64,000 nucleotides of DNA from Euglena gracilis (Eukaryota; Euglenida; Euglenophyceae; Euglenales): positions 8,558,634 through 8,622,633 of the forward strand of contig CP154954.1 of NCBI GenBank assembly GCA_039621445.1, read 5' to 3'. The notes beneath the pieces are model-generated. The model did no database searches. It saw nothing but the letters and a program-made list of their open reading frames with translations, and was not told the origin of the DNA. Of this stretch, positions 23,215 through 46,451 are shown piece after piece (the first letter of the stretch is position 1; each line of letters starts with the position of its first letter). The position numbers were made by a program, and so were the translations under genes.

Positions 23215-23760
23215 AATCACCGTGCCCTCCCTCCAATGGTGGTGCGAAGTGGGTGACTTGCTTCCAAAGGGTGACTAGCTGATCTTTTGAAAGCAGTGAC
23301 CCCTCCCTCCCAGGTGGGCAACCAATGGCATTTTAGGACTTTCGGTACACTTGTGACTTGAGTCTTTTTTTCTGTCTTTGTTTTGTTGATGCCCGCCTCG
23401 TGCAAAACTCAAAGGAACTCTCTTTCAACCACGTGAATCCTTCAAAGCGACCCCCCACGCCTGCAGGAGTGTCGCAAGCATGCCACACACTCGCTTGGCC
23501 AACCTGGCCTGTCCGAGAGGAAGCTGTCAGGGTCCCGCCCGGGAAACTGTCCTGTTTCCCCCCAACGGACCTGTCATGATTGGGAAGTCGTTTGGACACC
23601 CCCAGTGCTGCCGACAGCTGCCGACTGTCGAGGTAACGGTTCCCGGGGGTGGGGGTAAATGCGGTGCCAGGCTTTTTTCTAAAGTGGGTGGGTGGGTACG
23701 GGGACGGACCCGGGGGTCGGGGGGAATCACCTCCGTTTGACCCCCAACTCATGCCTGCGG
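23215..23760. repeat. Mixed repeat stretch with GGGAAACTGTC fragment
   Basis: This stretch contains a GTGACT-rich segment, a GGGAAACTGTCCTG fragment of the dispersed CAGTTTCCC repeat family, and GGTGGGTGGG runs. No exon was found. Confidence 0.4.
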
Positions 23761-24004
23761 AGCTTCCCATACAACCCTGATTGGTCCGCCCCCCGCCCCT
23801 TCCGACTCTGCCATTCCGCTGGGGGTGCGATTTTCGTTCAAAAAATCAATTTTTGAAAATTTCTCGAGAAAATGAATATTATGGTCCGGGGGGGGGGTGG
23901 GGGGGACGGGCCGAACCCCCCAGGGAGGGGGGTGGGGCACTCCATCAGTTTAAACGAAATGGCACAAGCGGATTTCCCGGCCCTGTGTGCCCTCCCCCCC
24001 ACAG

Positions 24005-24138
24005 GTGGAGGAGCTGCAGCGCTTCCACCACGCGTTTGTGCCGGAGGTGGACCGCCGGTTCCAGCGCACCTTCCGCCACGCGGACCACGTCATTAACAGC
24101 TTCCCCTGCCGGCTGCACCGCCGGTTCGTCGGGCCAGG
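24005..24138 (+). CDS. GRAM domain exon 1
   Basis: The acceptor is CCCCCCACAG. The peptide has VEELQRFHHAF, then RRFQRTFRHADHVINSF and CRLHRRFVGPG. This matches the start of a GRAM (PH-like, lipid-binding) domain: F..F, an acidic loop, then a strand with Cys. Ending at GGGCCAGG|gcc (GC donor, phase 2) joins the next exon in frame as GP-G-GTLYV. The later CAG|gtgggt donor at 24,163 would shift the frame. GRAM domains occur in membrane-associated proteins such as myotubularins. Which protein this is remains unknown. Confidence 0.7.
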
Positions 24139-24538
24139 GCCGTTCGCTTCCCTGACCTTTCAGGTGGGTCCGTATGAGCGACGCGTGGGAGCGCTTTTGG
24201 CCTGTGAAACGCCTTTTTTGTGTGTTTTTTTTGTGTTTTTTTATTATTGTTTATTATTATTATTATTATTTTATTTTCATTTTTTTTTGCATTTTTGCAT
24301 TCGTTGCATTTTGTCTTTTTTAGTATTTTTTTGGAGCTGTGTTTTTGCGATGATATGGAGATCGTTTTTCATGATGGATGTGGGGTGGTTTTTGATCCAT
24401 TATTGACTCCTCGCCCCAGGGATGAGACATTCTCGTTTCATGTCACTGTTGCTGTCAGTTGCCACTCTTGTTTTTTTTGCGTCCGCAAAGGAACTGGCGC
24501 TTTGTGCAAGGGGTGAGAAAGGCTGGCTGGATGGCAGT

Positions 24539-24991
24539 CAGGGGTTTTCTTTAGCCGGAGGGGACCCTGGGGGGGGGGGGGCTCCAGCCAGCCAGCACCT
24601 TTTTCCAGCCAGCACCTCCCAGCCGGGGCAGCCAGCCCGGCCGCCCCCCCCCCCCCGCGCTCTGCTGAAATACAGTTCGGGCCAGCCCGGCAAAGCCGGG
24701 CTGGACCGAAAAACATCTTCGGCGCAAAGCGCCGAAAATTTGGAGAAAGGGGGCCAGAAATGGCCAAAAATGGTCTTTTTGGGTGGTTTTTGGGATTTTT
24801 CTACCTAAAGTTGGCTGAGAAATTCCAACCCAGCTGGATTTGGGCTTTTTGGTGCATTTTTTTTTGGGTAGCCGCCAGGTTCAGCTGCCAGCCGTGTGCG
24901 AACCACCTCCCCCCCCCCAGGGGTCTAGCCAGCACCTTTTTCTAGCCGGCCTGCGGAACCCTACCCCCCGGGGTCCTTAAGAAAACCCCTG
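24539..24991. mobile_element. Introner-like element, CAGGGG family
   Basis: The left end CAGGGGTTTTCTTTAG is inverted at the right end as CTTAAGAAAACCCCTG. Internal features include CCAGCCAGCACCTTTTTCCAGCC units and GGCGCAAAGCGCC. It lies in the intron between GRAM exons 1 and 2. The flanks ATGGCAGT and ATTGAATT agree at only 5 of 8 positions, so a TSD, if present, has decayed. Confidence 0.7.
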
Positions 24992-25621
24992 ATTGAATTC
25001 CTTCTGCCGGCACAGTTTCTGACCTGCTGTTTGTGGCACCGGAGATCCTTGATGACCAGAAATGAAATAGAAATAAATGGATGAAACTTGACACACACAA
25101 ACCTCGGACAGCCCAGTAGGGGGTTCGATCAGTGGTGCAAATGAGGCCTGGGAGAACCTCAACGTGGTGGGCACTGGATGTTGGGGGGGGCTCAGGTGGC
25201 ACCCCCCCCGTCCCCCGGGTCATAAAACTTAAATTAAAAAAAACTCTCTGCCATCCACCCCCACACTTTGGCCTCCAATCCACCCAGGGGAGCTGCTTTC
25301 CAGAGGGAATCCACACGTCCGAAAGACTTCCAAAAAGAACGCCCAGCAGGTCCCAAAACAGGGCTGAGTGGGTACCCAGCCGGAGGCGGAGTTTTTTGGA
25401 CCCAAAATGGACCTCCCAAAAGTGGGTCCCCTCGAGCCCCCCCCCCCCCCAGCCCCCTGGGCGGGCCCCCTGAGGGGTTGGTTGGTTCAGGCGGCCCCGA
25501 TCCCCCCCCCCCCGAGTAGGTGGGTGGGTCCCTCCCTCCCCCAGATCCTAGGAAGGAAACCTCTGGTGGGTGGGGGTGGGGGGGGGTGGGGGCTGTGCGA
25601 ACCGCCGTGCCGGGGGCGCAG

Positions 25622-25686
25622 CGGGACGCTGTACGTCACGTACCAGCGGCTGGCGTTCTACGCGAGGTTCCGCCGCATGACGGTGG
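25622..25686 (+). CDS. GRAM domain exon 2
   Basis: The acceptor is GGGGGCGCAG. The peptide reads [18 protein letters not shown], the core signature of GRAM domains (G.LY.T...L.FY). The frame needs a phase 2 entry, which the GC donor of the previous exon supplies. The exon ends ATGACGGTGG|gcagtg, again a GC donor (phase 1), to fit the next exon. The usual GT donor three bases earlier would leave the next join out of frame. Confidence 0.75.
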
Positions 25687-25730
25687 GCAGTGGCGGGGGA
25701 AGCGAGCCAGTCGGCTGTTGAGGCCGGAGA

Positions 25731-25732
<2 letters not shown>

Positions 25733-25766
<34 letters not shown>

Positions 25767-25850
25767 TATATATATATATGTCTATATCTATCTATATATA
25801 TATATATATATCTATATATATGTATATGTATGTATATATATATAGACTGA
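25733..25850. repeat. (TA)n and TCTATA microsatellite
   Basis: Perfect (TA)n runs alternate with TCTATCTATA. Confidence 0.95.
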
Positions 25851-26409
25851 TACTGATATCCCGTTCCCCAAAGGAACACGCAATACCAGGTGCTGATCCC
25901 CGGGCCACCGCACAAAACAGCAAGAAGGGCGCATGGTGTGCCGGTGGCTAAGCGTTCTGTACCGGCAAGCCGATGCCAACGATCAGGATGGGCCACAGAA
26001 CCTGGTACGCAGGCGAGGTGGGCTTGGAGGGGGGTTCCTCCCAGGGCGTTGCTTGAGAAAATTTGACCCCACCCCCCGGGGTCCAGCCAGCCAGCAGCCT
26101 TTTTCCAGCCTCGGACATGCCTCCCCCATCAACCAGTTTTATTTATTTCCAGCTTCCCGCAGGGCGGCTGGACGGTGACCGATTTCTGGATCTTGGGGTG
26201 CAACAGTGTCCAAAAAATGGGTCAGAATGGGTGAAAATGGTTCGGAAAAGGGCTGGCCAGGACAAACTCGGGGTCAAGAAATCAATTTTTTTTGCATAAC
26301 CAGTTTTTTGCAGCAATCAGTTTTGGTCTCTTTGCAGTTTCGATTTTTTTTGGCACCCAGTTCGACCCCGGGTCAGGCTGGGTTCCACCCCTGGGGGGGG
26401 GCACCCCAG

Positions 26410-26570
26410 CTGCCCCGGCACTGCGGCCGTCGTGGGCCCGCGTGGAGCAGATCGACGCGGTGCCCGGCGGCTGCCTCGGCCACGGGACGATGCACCTGCG
26501 GCTCCGGCTTGTGATGGGCCGCTGCGTGGAGTTCGGCGGCTTCCCCGGCCAGGGCCGCCGGGGGTGGGAG
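26410..26570 (+). CDS. GRAM domain exon 3
   Basis: CACCCCAG precedes the exon. The frame continues as LRPSWARVEQIDAVPGG, MHLRLRLV and RCVEFGGF. This fits the later strands of a GRAM domain, where a small hydrophobic strand (W..V..I) is followed by a strand pair ending near F.. F. The 3' limit is uncertain: GT at 26,571 is used here, and earlier GC donors exist. Confidence 0.65.
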
Positions 26571-26908
26571 GTCCACCGAACGTCGCGACGCGGAAAGTTG
26601 GAAAACACGAGACGGGAAAACTGCTGATTCCGGATGGATGTTGTTGGCCAGCTGAATGATGCAGGAAGAAGGTGGGAGCACGGGGGCAAGGGGGCTTCCT
26701 CACAAGCTTTCCACCCCCCCCCCAAACAACACTGACCCCTCTCCAAGCAGTACGCCCCGACTCCAAGCTCCATACCCAGCACCTGCACTCAGAACTGCCC
26801 GAATCCACAGTACCCGCCAACTTGTCATCCCAACCCCACCCAGCAAGTTGCCCGGTGTCCCCGGTACCCACCTGTGTGGGAGCCATTTCCCCAGTCCCTG
26901 GGCGTCAG

Positions 26909-26978
26909 TATCCTGAGGCGTCCCTGTCCCCCCGACCCCGACGGGGCCCTCCTCTGCCTGAAGTACGTGCAGCAGGAG
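26909..26978 (+). CDS. Candidate exon after GRAM domain
   Basis: The acceptor GGGCGTCAG and donor CAGCAGGAG|gtgatg are good. The peptide includes PDPDGALLCLKYVQQE, which could be the final helix of the GRAM domain or the region just after it. Confidence 0.5.
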
Positions 26979-27204
26979 GTGATGCGCAGCGGGGCGGACG
27001 TGCTCCTTGGCGGCCGGGGACTGTGTGCCACCCCCCCCCCCCTACGGGTGCCACCTCCCACGACGGACCTCCAGGTTGGACTTTGAGGCAATAGCCGACC
27101 CACCCCGGGGGATCGGCCATGCCCTGCCCCAACTCCGCCCCAATCCGGCGGGGTGCGGGTGGGACTGTGGTGTGGGGGTGCCCCCCCCCCCCCCCCCACA
27201 TGCC

Positions 27205-27292
27205 CGCCTTGGCCATACCCCCGTTGGTCGACTCCCACTCCGACAGCTCCATCCTGACCGACACGCAACTGGTGGTCCAAGCGGACACTTGA
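27205..27292 (+). CDS. Possible terminal exon with stop
   Basis: One frame reads VDSHSDSSILTDTQLVVQADT and then TGA (27,290-27,292). It could end the GRAM-domain gene. No clear acceptor lies upstream, so this is weakly supported. Confidence 0.25.
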
Positions 27293-27299
27293 CCCGACC

Positions 27300-29335
27300 T
27301 GATAACCTGGCCTCCCACATAGTTGACCCCCTCCCCTCCCCCCCCCCACTTCGTTGTACGCTGCCTTCACACAACAGCTTGACACAATTTTTTCCCTTTT
27401 CTTTCATTGACAGGTTTTTGACCGGGGAGAAGAAGTGCAGATTTGTCAAAGACCTGTGCTTGGTTGGATTTTTGGCTGTCCAAATATTGGTGTTCCCAAA
27501 AAAATTCTCAAAAACTGGAACTCTCAAACGTTTGGTGACAAAAAAACAATATTCAAAAAGGGTAAATACATTGAGGTCAGAAAGTCTTCACTCCTAAAAG
27601 TTTGTGAACTTTTGTTCCCGCCCACCATCTTGGACCCCGGTCTCATTCAAAGGCCTAGAGTACAGTAGAGGAGGATGCTGGATGCCTGGTGAGTGCCACC
27701 GCACCCAAAGATTGCAAGAAATAATGCAAATTACATTTTCCACATTCTGGAATCAATTGTTAAAAAATTACTTTTGCACAGTTTGAGCCAGTTTTTTCCT
27801 CCAAAAATATCCCCCCCACAATTCTGCTGGGATGGGGGGTGGGGGAGGAACAATTACGCTGCTTTCATTGGTCTTCGAGAAAAAGATTTGAATTTTGTTA
27901 ATGTCAATTTTCCACCATTAACACCTTCGTATGGGCCAAGGAGGACCTTGCACACGGCGTATGCATGCATACAGGCAATGGGGGTTGCTCTGTTTGCCAG
28001 GGAATTGCAAGCCATCGGGAATTCCACGGGTTATTTGCAGGCACCACGCAGCCCCACAGCACGTGCTACATTTTTTTTGAGAAACCATTCATGGCGTTCT
28101 TGAGGGTTCATCCATTCCCCCCCCCCATGGCAAAGGCGGGACCGGCATGGTGCCAAAAGTGACAGTGGAAGGTCTGCCCTGCCCCACCAAAGCAGCTGTG
28201 TGGCTGCCATCTTCCTTCCCGTTCCTGCTCCCGACCCCCATTTCCAAACACATTGCCTTCCAGCGTTCTGGGTACCAGAGCCTGAGCTGTGGGGAGAGGG
28301 CACTGTGAGTGAACCCGCGGATGGTTTTCAGTGGCCCACCCCAAGCCTTTCTGCCTTGGGAACGAAGGGCCGCAGGATATTCGGCCGGGAGTATTGTTGC
28401 CTTAAATATGTTTGGCCAATTTTGGGTGAAGCAATTTCAGGCAGGGGCTTCACTGCACTGCTTTTCAGGCAGATGGGGGTTGTTGCCTGTTTCTGGGGGG
28501 GGACTCTCCCATTTCTCGGTGGATGCTCACACACCCCCAATCGAGAACTATTTGTGCCTTCCCACAAATCTTAGCCCCCATGGGGTTTCTATTATTTTTC
28601 ACGTTGCTGCATCGATGTATGCACTTCCATGGAGGTTGCATTTGAGCTCTTGGCACTGTATCGTTGGGATAAGGCGCATTCCTTACTCTAGGCAGACTTT
28701 GGGCAGAAGCAGATGGACTGGGGAAAATAACTTGGGTGGGTTTGTTGGGGGTTCCGAGTGCACTCCCGTGGCCTCATTCCTTTCCAACGAATAGAATCTC
28801 TCCTTGGTTTTCGATCATTGGCTCAAACAGAAGCCCCTCTCCCCTTTTTTTTGTCCATACTGCAGACATACATACACAAGTGACTATGAATATGGAAGCC
28901 TCCCCCCCCCTCCATTTCAGACCATGATCCTCTGAGAGGAAGCAGGTGCAGGAGATGCAAACAAGACGCCCAGGAGAGAGTTAGCAAGATGATGGACGTG
29001 CATTGGCCTCTCCACGTGTGCCTTCAACTGCCCATTTCATCAATTCATAGCTCGGAAGGAGTCCCACCCATCCACGTTGCTGGTCGTTGTTTTATGCCTC
29101 TCTCTCTCTCTTCTGAATCGGTGTTGCTGGGGGAACTCCTTGGGGGGAACTCCTTGCCGACCCGAGAGTGTGTGCTTGTGGGGGAAGTGTGTTGTCAGTC
29201 GGTGTGGGCGCGTGTGTTGTCAGTCTGTGTTGCGGTTTTCGCCCCAGGCTGGCAGGTGGGGCATCGTCAGGGGTGCCGTCCCTGCCAACCCTCGTCCCCG
29301 CCCGCTCTTGTCTGTGTGGTGCAGATCGTTACACA

Positions 29336-29428
<93 letters not shown>

Positions 29429-29494
29429 GCTATTCTCTCTCTCGCTCTCTCTCTATCTCTCTCTCTCTCTTACTCTCTCTCTCTCTATCTCTCT

Positions 29495-29536
<42 letters not shown>

Positions 29537-31800
29537 ATGCACCGTTTGCCTGTTTTGGATCTGGTCCCTGGGTCCTCTCAATTGTTCACTACACCACAAG
29601 TGGGTATTTTAACCACACGTGTCAGCCAAATCGTCACACTCCGCCAGAGGAAGTGGAAGAAAATGACAAAGATATTAAAATGGCATTTTAAAGTTCAAGT
29701 TATGGTGTGATTGGATATTCTGGACACCGCCAGTCTGCGTAATGCACTGCAATGGACAGTGCCAATCTGCGTAACACGCAACGGTTGTGTTTTTGACACA
29801 ACCAAAGAATGTGCATTTCAAGCAGTCCAAAAGTGGATTGTGGCTGACCTGAATGGGCACTCCTCTGTGTGACTCAGGGGACGCTTTTTTCTCCTTCAAA
29901 GAAAGTACCTTGTTGGCGTGTCCAGCGATTGGATGTTCGCCCACCCCTCCATTTGGGGCCCTGCTCCGTTCACGTGGCCCTGATCACTGATGCCCATCGA
30001 CATCACGCAGTCCCTGCCCCTCTCCCCCTGCCTCCACTAGTGAAGAGACTTCGACCACTCACTCTATGCAGTGTTCTCTGCCTCCGTCGTCCAATTGTGC
30101 CTCCGCTGTATAAGCTTGCGTACAGACAACCGCTCCACTTCTCTTTCGTCGTTCTGGTGTGGAACCTCGATTTTTTTTTGGGTCATGGACGACTCCAGGG
30201 GTCAGGTTTTTTTTATTCAGTGTGGCTGATTGAGTCCCCCCCCCCCCCGGGAGGCAAAGCGTGCCAAAGACCAAAGGTGCCCGATACAATTTTGGCCATT
30301 TTTCTTCACCCCTGTGTTCAAGTTTTCAAGTTTGTTGGGTCCCAAAGTGGCGATCCTCCCGGTGCTTCCTAGGATTGGGAACACATTGGAAGTGTGTAAT
30401 TGTACCACAATTCCAGTGGCATGCATTTGGTTCATACATGTGCGCGTCCCCAAAAGAAATTGCTAATTTTTTTTAACTGCGCAATCCCCTTCTGGAATTC
30501 TCCAGCCGGCCACTCAATGGTCAACAACCCATTGGGCGATGCACACCCAAAGCTCGAAAGCTCGTGGTTTCAACGCGGTCACCCGCCGTTCAGGCACCAT
30601 TCTGGGTGCTGCTGCCCAATTGGCCACCAGTCCGCCTCAGTGGGCTATTTTCCAACAGTACCGCTGGTTCATAAACGTCTGCATTGGGTCAGCCAACAAC
30701 CAATGGGGCATCGATGTCCGTTTCCAGCCCCAAATCTGAGGCGGGGGGGGGGGGGCACGCAAGCCACCCAAACGTTTTTTTTGGCAAGCCAACGGCGCCC
30801 TCTCAGCCCACCTGCCTTCCGCAACGCCCGGCCACCTTTTTACACCCTTCACCATCCAAAAGTCCCCTGGAATGATTCCCACCCGGGAGGAACGAGAGAA
30901 AAGGTCTGCAATAATCCGAGCTATCCGGAGGAGGGGACATGGTATTTGGTATCTTCAAGTGCGCATCCGATACCAATATTTTTTTTGAAACTCGGATTTC
31001 CTTTCCCCGAAAATTATTTCTTCCCCATGTCTCGTCAGCTCATCGCAGTGTGGGCGACAGACCGTGGGCCGCGGCGTCCCACCGGCTCGCTTGGGCCTGA
31101 AGTTGGGGACAGGCTGTGGCTGTGAACCTCCAGAACTCCGGCACACGAAATCTTTCAGCTTTTTGGATGGTGGTCTTTTGGATGAGGCCAGGTGTTTTTT
31201 TTTCCTCTTCTGAGCTTTTAGTGTGGGGTGGTCTCATTTCGCAGGATTATTTTGCAGTCTTTTTTTCATTTCCCCCTTTCTTGTTTTTCATTTTCATTTT
31301 TTTCTCGACTTTGTCCCCCAGTTAATTGCCTTTATTTGCTCTTTTGTGGTCCTTGTCCCCCCCCCCGGATTTGCGCCCGGACAATATGGTTTTTAAAAAT
31401 ATGGGTTTTAATCATTTTTTTCCAGCTGATGTTGCCCCCCCCCCCCCAAGCCCTCCCCCTCGTCGGTGGGTGTTTGGCCCCCTTTTTGGGAAGTTTGGGC
31501 TTATACAATAGGATCTGGGTCAAATTTTTGGCAAGTTCTTTTTTCAGCATGTAGGACGCAGGATATGCCTGTCACTGGCGGTCGATGGGTGGAGGGGGTG
31601 CCCAAACTTCACTGTTTGAACGCCACAAAATGGCAAAAGCGCTTCCACCGAACCGTCCCGTCTGTATCCGCCGGAATGCCAGGCAGTCAAACCCGGAAGC
31701 AACCGATGACCGAATGTCCGGTTCCTCGCCTGCATTGGCCGGAGTGAAACGAAAAGCCGAGATATCACAGCACAATTGCCAAGTGTTTCTGACGTATGAG
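27300..31800. other. Long stretch without convincing exon
   Basis: Mixed-composition DNA with poly-C runs and one large microsatellite (29,338-29,535). Open frames of up to about 240 aa exist but show no conserved-looking segments and no coherent splice pairs. It probably separates the GRAM-domain gene from the EHD-like gene and may hold promoter and UTR sequence. Confidence 0.4.
29338..29535. repeat. (CT)n then (GT)n microsatellite
   Basis: About 85 bp of perfect (CT)n is followed by interrupted CTCTCT and then about 35 bp of (GT)n. Confidence 0.97.
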
Positions 31801-31844
31801 TTCCCCCCCCCCCCCGACACGGGCCGGGGCCTGCCGGGGCCGCC

Positions 31845-42428
<10,584 letters not shown>

Positions 42429-42483
42429 GTGCCAAGGTCGCCGGGGGAAGTGATATTTGCCTCTGCGGGTCGGAGATTGAGGT

Positions 42484-42625
42484 TGGCAAGTGTCGCCCAA
42501 TTTGATGATGGGGCGGTGCCTAATTTGATGATGGGGCGGGGTGCCTGATTTCTTGATGGGGCAGTGCCTAATTTGGTGATGGGGCAGTGCCTATTTTGAT
42601 GATGAGGGGGGTGATACCTAATTTG
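42484..42625. repeat. Tandem repeat, about 27-bp unit (TTTGATGATGGGGC)
   Basis: Five copies of AATTT(G)ATGATGGGGC(A/G)GTGCCT-like units, moderately diverged. Confidence 0.8.
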
Positions 42626-42929
42626 GGCAGCAGGAGGCAGCAAGCGGGTTCCCAGGTTCCCAGTTGTCCACACCACACTGAAGCCTTGTGGACGGTTTCT
42701 AGTTGATGGCTCCTTCAACCGCACAGTTCATTCCCAACTAAGATTCTTGACCAAGGATCTGATTTGAGCCACCAAATTGCTCGGTGGTGTCTTTGAAACC
42801 TGATTTGACAGTGGTGGCGTTCCTTAGTGGCTGAGCTGGCAGATGAGTCCGCTGAAGCACGCCAACTTTCCACCCAGGTCCATTTTTGAATTTTTCGCTC
42901 CATTTCACCCAGGAAACACGGCAAAATCC

Positions 42930-43178
42930 TGCAACTTTTGTTGGATTAGGGGAGGGTGTGTCTTATTAATAGGAATCAGATTAGGGTTGCAGCCCTCGTT
43001 CAGGGAAAAAGTTAGGCCAGAAGTCAGGTACCAATTTCGGAAGATTTTTGGGAGCACACGATGCCTCCAAATTCATCCTCAATTCAGCTCAACTTGGTCC
43101 GAAATGGGGCCTAACTTCTTCCTAAACCACGAAAGATGGGAGCCCTTTGGCAGTTGAATTGCAACCCTAACCCTGTCC
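42930..43178. mobile_element. Inverted-end element with GGTTAGGGTTGCA termini
   Basis: The left GATTAGGGTTGCAGCCCT has an inverse at the right, GAATTGCAACCCTAACCC. A second nested inverted pair, AAGTTAGGCC and GGCCTAACTT, lies inside. The element at about 57,284 shares GTTAGG(CC) segments. The terminal TTAGGG is probably coincidental rather than telomeric. Confidence 0.5.
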
Positions 43179-43269
43179 CCCGAATAACCCGAAACCTTCG
43201 CAGCATGGGACCAGGGTGGAATTTTCGGACCCTCCCCCCCTGGAGGAACTACAGGGACCCCCGGGGGGG

Positions 43270-43450
43270 GGCTACCATATATACTACCATATATACATAC
43301 CATATATATATATATATATATACATACATAAGTCATCTTCATATTCATATATACATGTACACCTATATACACATATAAACATTCATACATATACAGCTAT
43401 GTTTACGTTTATACATAATATGCGTATTTTCATGCATGTATGCATATAAT
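43270..43450. repeat. ATAT/ACAT simple repeat
   Basis: CATATATACATACCATATATA-type sequence. Confidence 0.85.
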
Positions 43451-43489
43451 TGTGCATATGGTACCCATATTGAGGCGTGTCCCGGGTGG

Positions 43490-43721
43490 GGTACCCCACG
43501 CCGTCCTCCCCACCTGGCCTCTGCCGCCATACAACCCCCGCCAGCCCGGCTCCCGCCCCGCCCCACCCGCCCCAGGCTGTCGCCCCCCCGGCCCCCCGGC
43601 CCGCCACTGGCGCCCCGTACCCTGCTCAGCCTCAGGCCCTACCACCCCCCGGGCACAGCGGCGGGTACGCCCCCCCGCCGGTCCCCAGCACAGCCCCGCC
43701 GGGTCCGCCATCCCCCACGAT
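43490..43721 (+). CDS. Pro-rich tail exon 1
   Basis: A GC-rich island reads PPGLCRHTTPASPAPAPP, then ATGAPYPAQPQALPPPG and GGYAPPPVPSTAPPG. The Pro/Tyr/Gly content matches the next exons. A GT donor follows CCCACGAT. The 5' edge is unknown. It is probably disordered, either the tail of the EHD-like GTPase (inference) or a separate protein. Confidence 0.5.
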
Positions 43722-44384
43722 GTACCAGCCAGACTTTTGCAGTCCCAGCGAATATTTTATCTCTGATATGTTGTGATGCCCAGAGGTTTTTTGACAATTT
43801 TTTTACACCAGAATTTTCAATGAAATTTTTTTGAAGTCAACACCATTTCCCAGAAAGAGAAGAAAAATCACCGAAAAGAGCTCAAAATTTTTTGCCAATA
43901 TCGACAAATCAAACAAAACTCATGCAATTTCAATTAGCGTCAAAGTTATTATACTGTTTGACACCCATTTTTTTTCATATAGTTTGCAAGGAATCTTTGG
44001 GCATGCATTTTTTATGTTTCTTGTTTCATTTTTTTGCTTTATTGTATTTTATTTGTGATATATTTTATATATTTGCGTTGGATGCAGTTTCAAGGGTTGG
44101 CGTTGGCAAAGATGGCGTAGAAGATTGGACTTCTTCCATATGAAATTTGTCTCATTTCCAAATTCATCATCCCGATTTGAGAATGAAACACGGTTTTCCA
44201 TTATTTTTTTTATTGAATGTCATTTGAAAGAAACATCTGAAAATGCACATTGCTGTGGAAAAGAATGGGAAACTGAATGCACATGCCAAATAATTCTATT
44301 ATTTTTCCTGTGTGAAATGGGACAACTGTTGCCACAGAGGGGGTCCTGCAGAACTGGGGCCTCGACGGAGAAGCCTGCTGCCAG

Positions 44385-44439
44385 CCGATGTACCCGCCGC
44401 CTGGTGCACCGCCTCCTCCACAGTATGCGGGCCGGCCAG
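44385..44439 (+). CDS. Pro/Tyr-rich tail exon 2
   Basis: The acceptor is CTGCTGCCAG. The exon encodes PMYPPPGAPPPPQYAGRP. It ends before a GC donor (GGCCAG|gcaaag, phase 1). Confidence 0.55.
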
Positions 44440-44759
44440 GCAAAGACCTTCTGAGACACCCCCTTCCTCATGACCCGACTTTTGCAATGCCTTTTTCCGA
44501 CGTATATCTGACGACAAAAATGTCTGTCTTGTTGAACTCTGGCTCCACACACCTTTCCACTCGAGGCATATGTTGAAAGGAGTTTTCTTCCATGCAATCT
44601 GACCTCCTCTGCGCATGTTGGGACCTCCCTTGCGTGCGACGAAAGAGCCTCTCACCTTGTTGGGTCGCTGTCGTAACCTTTGATGGTGGGCCTCCGACTG
44701 GGCTGTTTGGACAGGTCCCGTGCTTCACGCCATGCGCACCACACGTTCACGCGCGACAG

Positions 44760-44863
44760 TCGCGCACGCCGTGCCTGCAACCAACCCTACAACCCGTATC
44801 CGTACGGCTACTACCCGCCGCCGCCAGGGCAGCAGTCTGTGGGGTATGCTCCCGTGCCCAGGG
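44760..44863 (+). CDS. Pro/Tyr-rich tail exon 3
   Basis: CGCGACAG precedes the exon. It encodes NQPYNPYPYGYYPPPPGQQ and SVGYAPVP. The spaced Tyr/Pro/Gly pattern is typical of flexible, interaction-prone tails. It ends before GT at CCAGGG|gtgaat. Confidence 0.55.
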
Positions 44864-45173
44864 GTGAATGGGACCCGCTTTGCTACCGTTACAATCATCA
44901 CCGTTTTCATCCCACCTTTGCCAGCCCTCTGAGGAGCTCTTGTTTGTGTGCCTGTGCCTCTGCATTCATCCGGTGTTCAATCAATTGTCTGTTGTTTTTG
45001 TTGTCTGCCTGCTCTCCTGCTCACGTTCGTTGTCTCGCCTCCCAAATTTGAAGTCAGGGTTTGACTGCATTTCGATTGTCCATTGCAACCGAACCGATTA
45101 TTTTTTTGGGACCATTTGCGTCGCTTGCTCATAACCTCTGCTTTGCGGTCTGGCCCCCACACCTCTGCTTGAG

Positions 45174-45203
45174 CCCCCCAACGCCTACGCCATGGCCCCT
45201 CAG
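45174..45203 (+). CDS. Pro/Tyr-rich tail exon 4 (10 codons)
   Basis: Between GCTTGAG and the GC donor CCTCAG|gcacag, the exon reads PPNAYAMAPQ, in the same style as its neighbours. It is in phase 0 at both ends. Confidence 0.4.
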
Positions 45204-45325
45204 GCACAGACCTACGTTCACCAGGACATTGCCTCTGCCCTCCTTGGGAATTGCCTTGCACCTTGTGTTCTCTGTTCTGGCTCTCTGTCTTCCAACGAGT
45301 TTTGGCGGTTCTGGGTTGTATTGTT

Positions 45326-45597
<272 letters not shown>

Positions 45598-46011
45598 GTG
45601 CGCTCGCGCGCTCAAAACAGCAGTTTCCTTGGAAGGTATTTCGTCATACTGCCCTCCGGGGACATCTTCATCCGACCGTGTACTCTCTAACCTGTCCTCT
45701 GAAAAGTAATATCCCACTTGTATCCAATGCTGACTATAATTCACCCAAATTTGAAAGTCTCCTTATTGACTGATTGAAAATTATCTTCTTTAAAGATGTA
45801 AAAATATGATTCTGGGATAAAAATAAATAGTAAAAATAAAATGATAAATAATAGAATAAAAATACTTTTGGGATTAGCTTCTCCAACATTTGAATTTGGG
45901 ACTTCCGCGTTAGGGTCTGAAAAGTGCTTGATGATTCTTTGATGCCCACCCTGACGTGCTTGGAGCTTCCACGGGCGTACCCAATGCATCTATTGAACTT
46001 TGGTTTCATGC

Positions 46012-46100
46012 AATATATATGTATATATGTGCATGCATATGTATATGGATACACACACACACATATATATGTGTGTGTGTGTGTGTGTACATATCCATAT
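46012..46100. repeat. (TATG)/(CA)/(GT) simple repeat
   Basis: ATATATGTATATATG, then ACACACACAC, then GTGTGTGTGT, forming a small palindrome. Confidence 0.9.
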
Positions 46101-46315
46101 ACATGTATGAGCAAGAGCACAGACTGTTCATTTTAATATATGGCAGGCAGTTCTTTGTTGGTAATACATCAATATACACAGATGTGTGTGCACATATACA
46201 TGAACATACGTGTGTCTGTGTGTGCTCAATAAATTTTTGTACAATTTATGTGAGCTTCCCCCCTGTTATTCTCGGGCTGCGTCGTGCCCCCGCCCCCACC
46301 CCCGCTGCACCGCAG

Positions 46316-46381
46316 GCGCCGCCGCCCCCCGGTCCGCAGCCCCCGATCGGCCCCAAGCTGTGGCATCCCCTGGGCACGACG
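46316..46381 (+). CDS. Pro-rich tail exon 5
   Basis: The acceptor is TGCACCGCAG. The exon encodes APPPPGPQPPIGPKLWHP and LGTT, ending ACGACG|gtggtt in phase 0 at both ends. Confidence 0.45.
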
Positions 46382-46451
46382 GTGGTTGCTTTGGCCCCAT
46401 ACGCGTTTGTGGGCTGTCGCGGCACGCACCCACGCATCAGTCACATGGCAC